From NCBI GenBank assembly GCA_012961645.1, contig DTYY01000194.1, forward strand, positions 1-6,492: a stretch of 6,492 nucleotides of DNA, given 5' to 3'. This document shows, one piece after another, positions 5,821-6,492 of this stretch; the first letter of the stretch is position 1, and the number at the start of each line of letters is the position of its first letter. The translations under genes and the position numbers were made by a program. Below the pieces are notes generated by a model, which was not told the DNA's origin, searched no databases, and saw only the letters and a program-made list of their open reading frames with translations. Origin of the DNA: Methanosarcinales archaeon. GTDB taxonomy: Archaea; Halobacteriota; Methanosarcinia; Methanosarcinales; Methanogasteraceae.

Positions 5821-6308
5821 CCGAGGAATGGCGGAAAGAGGCTGTGAATTATGTTGTTTACAATGCGATCTCCTATGCATTCGAGCGGGCGGTGAAGGAG
5901 ACGCTTGGAGATGGGGCACCAATCCTGCAGACCACTATGGTGCCGCTGGTTGGCGTTGATCTGGTTGCTGCTACTGAAAAGGAGCTTGGAATCGGGTTTA
6001 AACCAGGAAAGCCCATGCCTGAGTTCATAGAGGATCTTGCACGGCTGCTTGTCGGGCTCGGTGTTGCTGACGAGATACACTGCGTGACCGATGAAACCAG
6101 AGTCAGGTGTAGCGTAAAAAACTGCATCAACACACTCGCACTGAAGTACCTGTGCGAGAAAGGAATCGAATCGTGTGTCCTCTGCCCGCCTGGCTTCTAT
6201 GCAGCCTCAGCTGCCAGAAAGGTTTTTGGAGATGAGTTTCAGATAAGAATAACGAACACGACCGCAGAACTCGGGGACTGTGTGGTGACCTTTGAGTTGA
6301 TCGAGTAG
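5817..6308 (+). CDS. Small Cys-rich V4R-like protein, second paralogue
   Basis: This 163-residue soluble protein parallels its upstream neighbour: helical N-terminal part, 'MPEFIEDLARLL' (67-78), then C98 and C103, C120-x2-C123 in 'CVLCPPG', and C155 in 'LGDC'. The ending 'AELGDCVVTFELIE' matches the V4R-type finish 'GD-C-F-I' better than the first copy does, so this protein is the stronger V4R candidate. It has seven cysteines in 163 residues (89, 98, 103, 113, 120, 123, 155) against four in the first copy, suggesting a metal site plus extra redox-active positions. V4R domains occur in sensor proteins and in the bacteriochlorophyll 4-vinyl reductase accessory BchJ, and share a fold with eukaryotic Bet3. 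Here no enzymatic partner is visible. The following Roadblock/LC7 gene begins nine bases after its stop, which points to signalling or GTPase regulation rather than pigment synthesis. MetOD1 is an alternative family. Confidence 0.85.
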   Translation: MTEEWRKEAVNYVVYNAISYAFERAVKETLGDGAPILQTTMVPLVGVDLVAATEKELGIGFKPGKPMPEFIEDLARLLVGLGVADEIHCVTDETRVRCSVKNCINTLALKYLCEKGIESCVLCPPGFYAASAARKVFGDEFQIRITNTTAELGDCVVTFELIE

Positions 6309-6312
6309 GTGA
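6307..6312 (+). promoter_or_regulatory. Ribosome binding site overlapping a stop codon
   Basis: AGGTGA begins within the TAG stop of the second V4R-like gene and lies five bases before the ATG at 6318. It fixes the start of the Roadblock/LC7 gene and indicates coupled translation. Confidence 0.75.
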
Positions 6313-6317
6313 AACGA

Positions 6318-6492
6318 ATGCCTGAAACCAAGAAAGAAAGACTTGACAAGATTCTCTCCAGATTCGGAGAAGTCGGACAGATCAGGGCGGTCGGCGTCGT
6401 CTCCAAGGAAGGGTTGCTGATCACGTCGCGTATGCCTCCTGAGATGAATGAGCGGATCGTTGCTGCGCTCTGCTCCACGATCATGGCGAGCG
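6318..6492 (+). CDS. Roadblock/LC7 domain protein, C-terminus outside window
   Basis: The 58 visible residues start with a helix '[15 protein letters not shown]' and continue with the two-strand hairpin '[19 protein letters not shown]', then the helix '[17 protein letters not shown]'. This is the standard Roadblock/LC7 (MglB-like) pattern of 'v.gv.lvs.dGl.i.s..p', followed by a helix. These proteins of about 120 residues dimerise and usually act as partners or GTPase-activating factors of small Ras-like GTPases (MglA type) in prokaryotes. A GTPase gene is not in the window but could lie just downstream. It is the third gene of the operon after the two V4R-like paralogues. The frame is open to the window edge, so length and any C-terminal fusion are unknown. 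Confidence 0.85.
   Translation, partial: MPETKKERLDKILSRFGEVGQIRAVGVVSKEGLLITSRMPPEMNERIVAALCSTIMAS

Overview
The window looks like chromosomal DNA of a euryarchaeon, probably near the methanogen / ANME / Syntrophoarchaeum-type lineages. This is inferred from gene content and signals. There is a short archaeal-type ThiC, a divergent tubulin/FtsZ-family GTPase, a secreted CARDB-type protein with a C-terminal anchor, small Cys-rich V4R-like proteins followed by a Roadblock/LC7 protein, A/T-rich TATA boxes, and GGAGGTGA-like ribosome binding sites. No rRNA, tRNA, CRISPR array or insertion sequence is visible.

Layout. (1) Positions 1-1980, plus strand: the 3' part of a gene for a protein with a carboxypeptidase-regulatory-like beta-sandwich domain, then, 15 bp later, a complete thiC (HMP-phosphate synthase of thiamine biosynthesis). 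(2) Positions 2000-5127, minus strand, convergent with thiC: an apparent four-gene operon. In transcription order it encodes a membrane-anchored surface protein with two tandem CARDB-like domains, a tubulin/FtsZ-superfamily protein with unusual nucleotide-loop residues, a 91-residue protein of unknown function, and a winged-helix regulator. A strong TATA box lies about 23 bp before the first ATG, suggesting a leaderless or nearly leaderless mRNA. (3) Positions 5128-5370: a 243-bp divergent intergenic region with four consecutive short stems that can re-pair in two exclusive ways. It is a candidate structured leader or small RNA. (4) Positions 5371-6492, plus strand: a tightly packed operon of two paralogous Cys-rich V4R-like proteins that overlap by ATGA, then a Roadblock/LC7 protein cut by the window end.

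Two parts deserve attention. The minus-strand operon ties an atypical archaeal tubulin homologue to a surface-exposed, membrane-anchored protein and a regulator. The plus-strand operon pairs V4R-like domains with a Roadblock/LC7 domain. In eukaryotes the relatives of these two folds (Bet3-type and longin/roadblock-type subunits) meet in the TRAPP vesicle-tethering complex, and in prokaryotes Roadblock proteins usually regulate small Ras-like GTPases. A joint function for either set is inference from gene order; nothing here proves it.
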